The position numbers and the translations under genes were made by a program. Shown in pieces: positions 6,261 through 7,331 of a stretch of 7,331 nucleotides of DNA (its first letter is position 1; each line of letters begins with the position of its first letter). The notes below the pieces were generated by a model. The model was given only the letters and a program-made list of their open reading frames with translations. It was not told the origin of the DNA and ran no database searches. Source of the stretch: Gammaproteobacteria bacterium (lineage in GTDB: Bacteria > Pseudomonadota > Gammaproteobacteria > Enterobacterales > GCA-2746155). The stretch is taken from positions 1 to 7,331 of the forward strand of contig JAAGZM010000160.1 of the NCBI GenBank assembly GCA_024206355.1, read 5' to 3'.

Positions 6261-6866
6261 TTATTTGCGAGGGACAAGAGAAAATACAACAGCCACCACC
6301 ATTAACACCGCAAATGTTAAACGCAATATTCTTGCTGATTTAGGCGATTCAAAAAATGGGCGCAACACCCCGCCTAAAACCAACCAAGCAACATCTACAA
6401 ATACTGCAACAATAAAACAAATAATAGCAGTCGTAACATAACTTAGTAAATCGGTTTGAAGTGGTAAAAGGAACTGTGAAAATATTGCAAGGAAAGCTGC
6501 ATATGCTTTTGGATTAAGTAGATTTAAAATAAATCCATCAATAAATGCAGGTGATGTTCCTGAAGTTTTACCAGATGAACAAAGTGCCGGTGCTCTAGCG
6601 ATCTTCTGAGCCACATATACAATATAAAGAACTCCAGCAACCTGAACTATCAGTTTTATATTTGGAAATGCACTAAACAAAGCTGCAATACCCACAGTTG
6701 CACCAATAATTGCAATAGCTAGTCCACTAAGTATTCCAAGAAGAAATGGAATGCCATTTTTAATTCCATATGTTGCTCCTGTTGCAGCTAATGCTAAAGG
6801 TGCAGGCCCGGGCGAACCGAGCAATAAACTTGTTGCTGTTATTAATGAAATTATTGACTCAATCAC
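6261..6866 (-). CDS. LysE/RhtB-family amino-acid or metabolite exporter
   Basis: This is an inner-membrane exporter of the LysE superfamily, whose members expel amino acids such as lysine, homoserine, threonine or cysteine, usually driven by the proton gradient. The product has 201 residues, typical of the family (about 200-210), with about six hydrophobic segments. The family signature lies at 17-38 (GSPGPAPLALAATGATYGIK), and the conserved NPK occurs at 118-120 (LLNPKAYAAF) at the start of the segment after the cytoplasmic loop. The start is GTG at 6866, preceded 6 nt earlier by AAGGA; a nearer ATG is out of frame. The exported substrate cannot be inferred. Its proximity to amino-acid enzymes is suggestive, but it is separated from them by lgt. 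It is transcribed leftward from a 291-bp spacer that also holds a rightward terminator. Confidence 0.9.
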   Translation of the reverse strand: MIESIISLITATSLLLGSPGPAPLALAATGATYGIKNGIPFLLGILSGLAIAIIGATVGIAALFSAFPNIKLIVQVAGVLYIVYVAQKIARAPALCSSGKTSGTSPAFIDGFILNLLNPKAYAAFLAIFSQFLLPLQTDLLSYVTTAIICFIVAVFVDVAWLVLGGVLRPFFESPKSARILRLTFAVLMVVAVVFSLVPRK

Positions 6867-6882
6867 TGTGCATCCTTATCAC
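6854..6882 (+). promoter_or_regulatory. Possible rightward sigma-70 promoter inside the start of the exporter gene
   Basis: TTGACT (5 of 6 matches to the -35 consensus) and TATCAC (4 of 6 to the -10) are separated by 17 bp, the ideal spacing. It would start transcription near 6889, running away from the exporter gene towards the terminator at 7001-7022. Such matches occur by chance in AT-rich DNA, so this rests mainly on its pairing with the terminator. Confidence 0.3.
6873..6877 (-). promoter_or_regulatory. Ribosome-binding site for the GTG start of the exporter
   Basis: AAGGA on the leftward strand lies 6 nt before the GTG at 6866. The resulting N-terminus (MIESIISLITATSLLLGSPG) aligns with the expected LysE-family start, so GTG is supported. 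Confidence 0.7.
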
Positions 6883-6888
6883 CTAACG

Positions 6889-7022
6889 CAACAGCGGCTG
6901 ATTTGTAGCCCAGCGGAAAAACAGTCAGACAACATGCTTTTGGCTTAAGAGTCTTCATTAATGTATGTATTCATAACATTCTCTGACTAGCCAACGTCCG
7001 CCTCAATTGAGGTATTTTTTTT
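6889..7022 (+). ncRNA. Candidate small RNA divergent from the exporter gene
   Basis: A roughly 130-nt rightward transcript would run from the putative promoter to the intrinsic terminator, with no convincing reading frame in it. The body can fold: AGTCAGA (6923-6929) pairs perfectly with TCTGACT (6982-6988). Between these arms there is a smaller hairpin around ATGTATG-TATT-CATAACAT. The last 22 nt form the terminator. It could be a small regulatory RNA or the short leader of a lost gene. Alternatively, the structure may act on the other strand as the exporter's 5' leader. No known RNA family is recognised. Confidence 0.25.
7001..7022 (+). terminator. Rightward Rho-independent terminator with no conventional gene upstream
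   Basis: The palindrome CCTCAATTGAGG (7001-7012) folds as a 4-bp stem, plus a possible G-U pair, with an AATT loop. It is followed by TA and eight T residues (7015-7022). The T-run is only on the rightward strand; read leftward, the hairpin is followed by CGGACG, so it does not serve the leftward genes. The stem is short, which lowers confidence. No rightward protein gene ends nearby. Confidence 0.5.
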
Positions 7023-7069
7023 GCGCCGTCGATTGCAGGCGATGGTTATAACTTAATATTATCTAAACT

Positions 7070-7088
7070 CAATAGCTGACGACTATTG
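7070..7088. repeat. Short inverted repeat in the spacer right of the exporter gene
   Basis: CAATAG (7070-7075) and CTATTG (7083-7088) form a perfect 6-bp inverted repeat around a 7-nt loop. No T-run follows on either strand, so it is not a terminator. It could be an operator upstream of the exporter gene or chance. Confidence 0.25.
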
Positions 7089-7157
7089 CGTAAGGTTAAT
7101 ATTTTAATTTCTTATCCAGAACTCAGGTTAACTTAGGTGCTTTTTTCATGATCGTAG

Positions 7158-7331
7158 TTACTTTTCACCATCAGCCTTTTGAATAATTAAAGTTTGGCCT
7201 TTTTCATCAGTAACAACTTCTCCAACAGGCTCTAATTCAAATGTGCTATCTCCAACTCTAACAGGAATGATAAAAGGCTTAGACAGTGACTTTCCATCTA
7301 ATTCAATTGTCGCCATCATACGAATGTAATA
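7158..7331 (-). CDS. Unidentified protein, C-terminal part (cut by window edge)
   Basis: A leftward frame enters from the right edge and ends at TAA (7160-7158), giving 57 visible residues. The text contains ATIELDGKSLSKPFIIPVRV, then a stretch rich in valine and glutamate, ending LIIQKADGEK. It is acidic, soluble-looking and beta-prone, with no membrane segment. Two adjacent ATGs (7319 and 7316) could start a complete 52-53-residue protein. However, the 12 visible bases before them (TATTACATTCGT) contain no ribosome-binding site and the frame stays open to the edge, so a longer protein is more likely. I do not recognise the family. No clear leftward terminator follows the stop. Confidence 0.5.
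   Translation of the reverse strand, partial: YYIRMMATIELDGKSLSKPFIIPVRVGDSTFELEPVGEVVTDEKGQTLIIQKADGEK

Noticed and set aside
6751..6948. 65-codon rightward frame ending before the orphan terminator
   Set aside because: About two thirds is antisense to the exporter's conserved N-terminus. It was tempting because a terminator lies downstream, but it has no recognisable features and a 52-bp gap to the hairpin.

Overview
This is an AT-rich window (roughly 35-42 % G+C by eye) from a Gram-negative bacterium, most likely a gammaproteobacterium. The best phylogenetic pointer is the aminotransferase, which reads as a close relative of E. coli AspC/TyrB. The lipoprotein diacylglyceryl transferase instead carries motifs I associate with Bacteroidota, so it may have been transferred. 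No rRNA, tRNA, CRISPR array or complete insertion sequence is visible.

Left part, rightward strand (1-3521). The window opens inside an Lrp/AsnC-family regulator whose start lies upstream of base 1. After it come a 132-bp non-autonomous mobile element (MITE) with near-perfect terminal inverted repeats and a 5-bp target duplication, an AMP-forming acyl-CoA synthetase with all core motifs intact, and an AspC/TyrB-type aminotransferase. The aminotransferase starts at the ATG at 2325, set by a GGAG ribosome-binding site.

Right part, leftward strand (3511-7331). In leftward transcription order there is the end of an unidentified gene cut by the window edge, a LysE/RhtB-family exporter (GTG start), Lgt (TTG start), and a group II PLP-dependent amino-acid decarboxylase. 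The decarboxylase converges on the aminotransferase, and their 3' ends overlap by 11 bp. The spacers between these genes are 225-311 bp, so they are probably separate transcription units.

How the genes may fit together: an Lrp-type amino-acid sensor, an aminotransferase, an amino-acid decarboxylase, an acyl-CoA ligase and an amino-acid/metabolite exporter suggest local amino-acid (possibly aromatic) catabolism, with transamination and decarboxylation as alternative fates. This is inference from neighbourhood; substrates cannot be read from the sequence. Lgt is a housekeeping envelope gene and looks unrelated.

The least explained parts are the MITE, a possible small RNA ending in a rightward terminator (about 6889-7022) with no conventional gene upstream, and short open frames in the spacers on either side of lgt. 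I see no clear evidence of a new multi-gene system.
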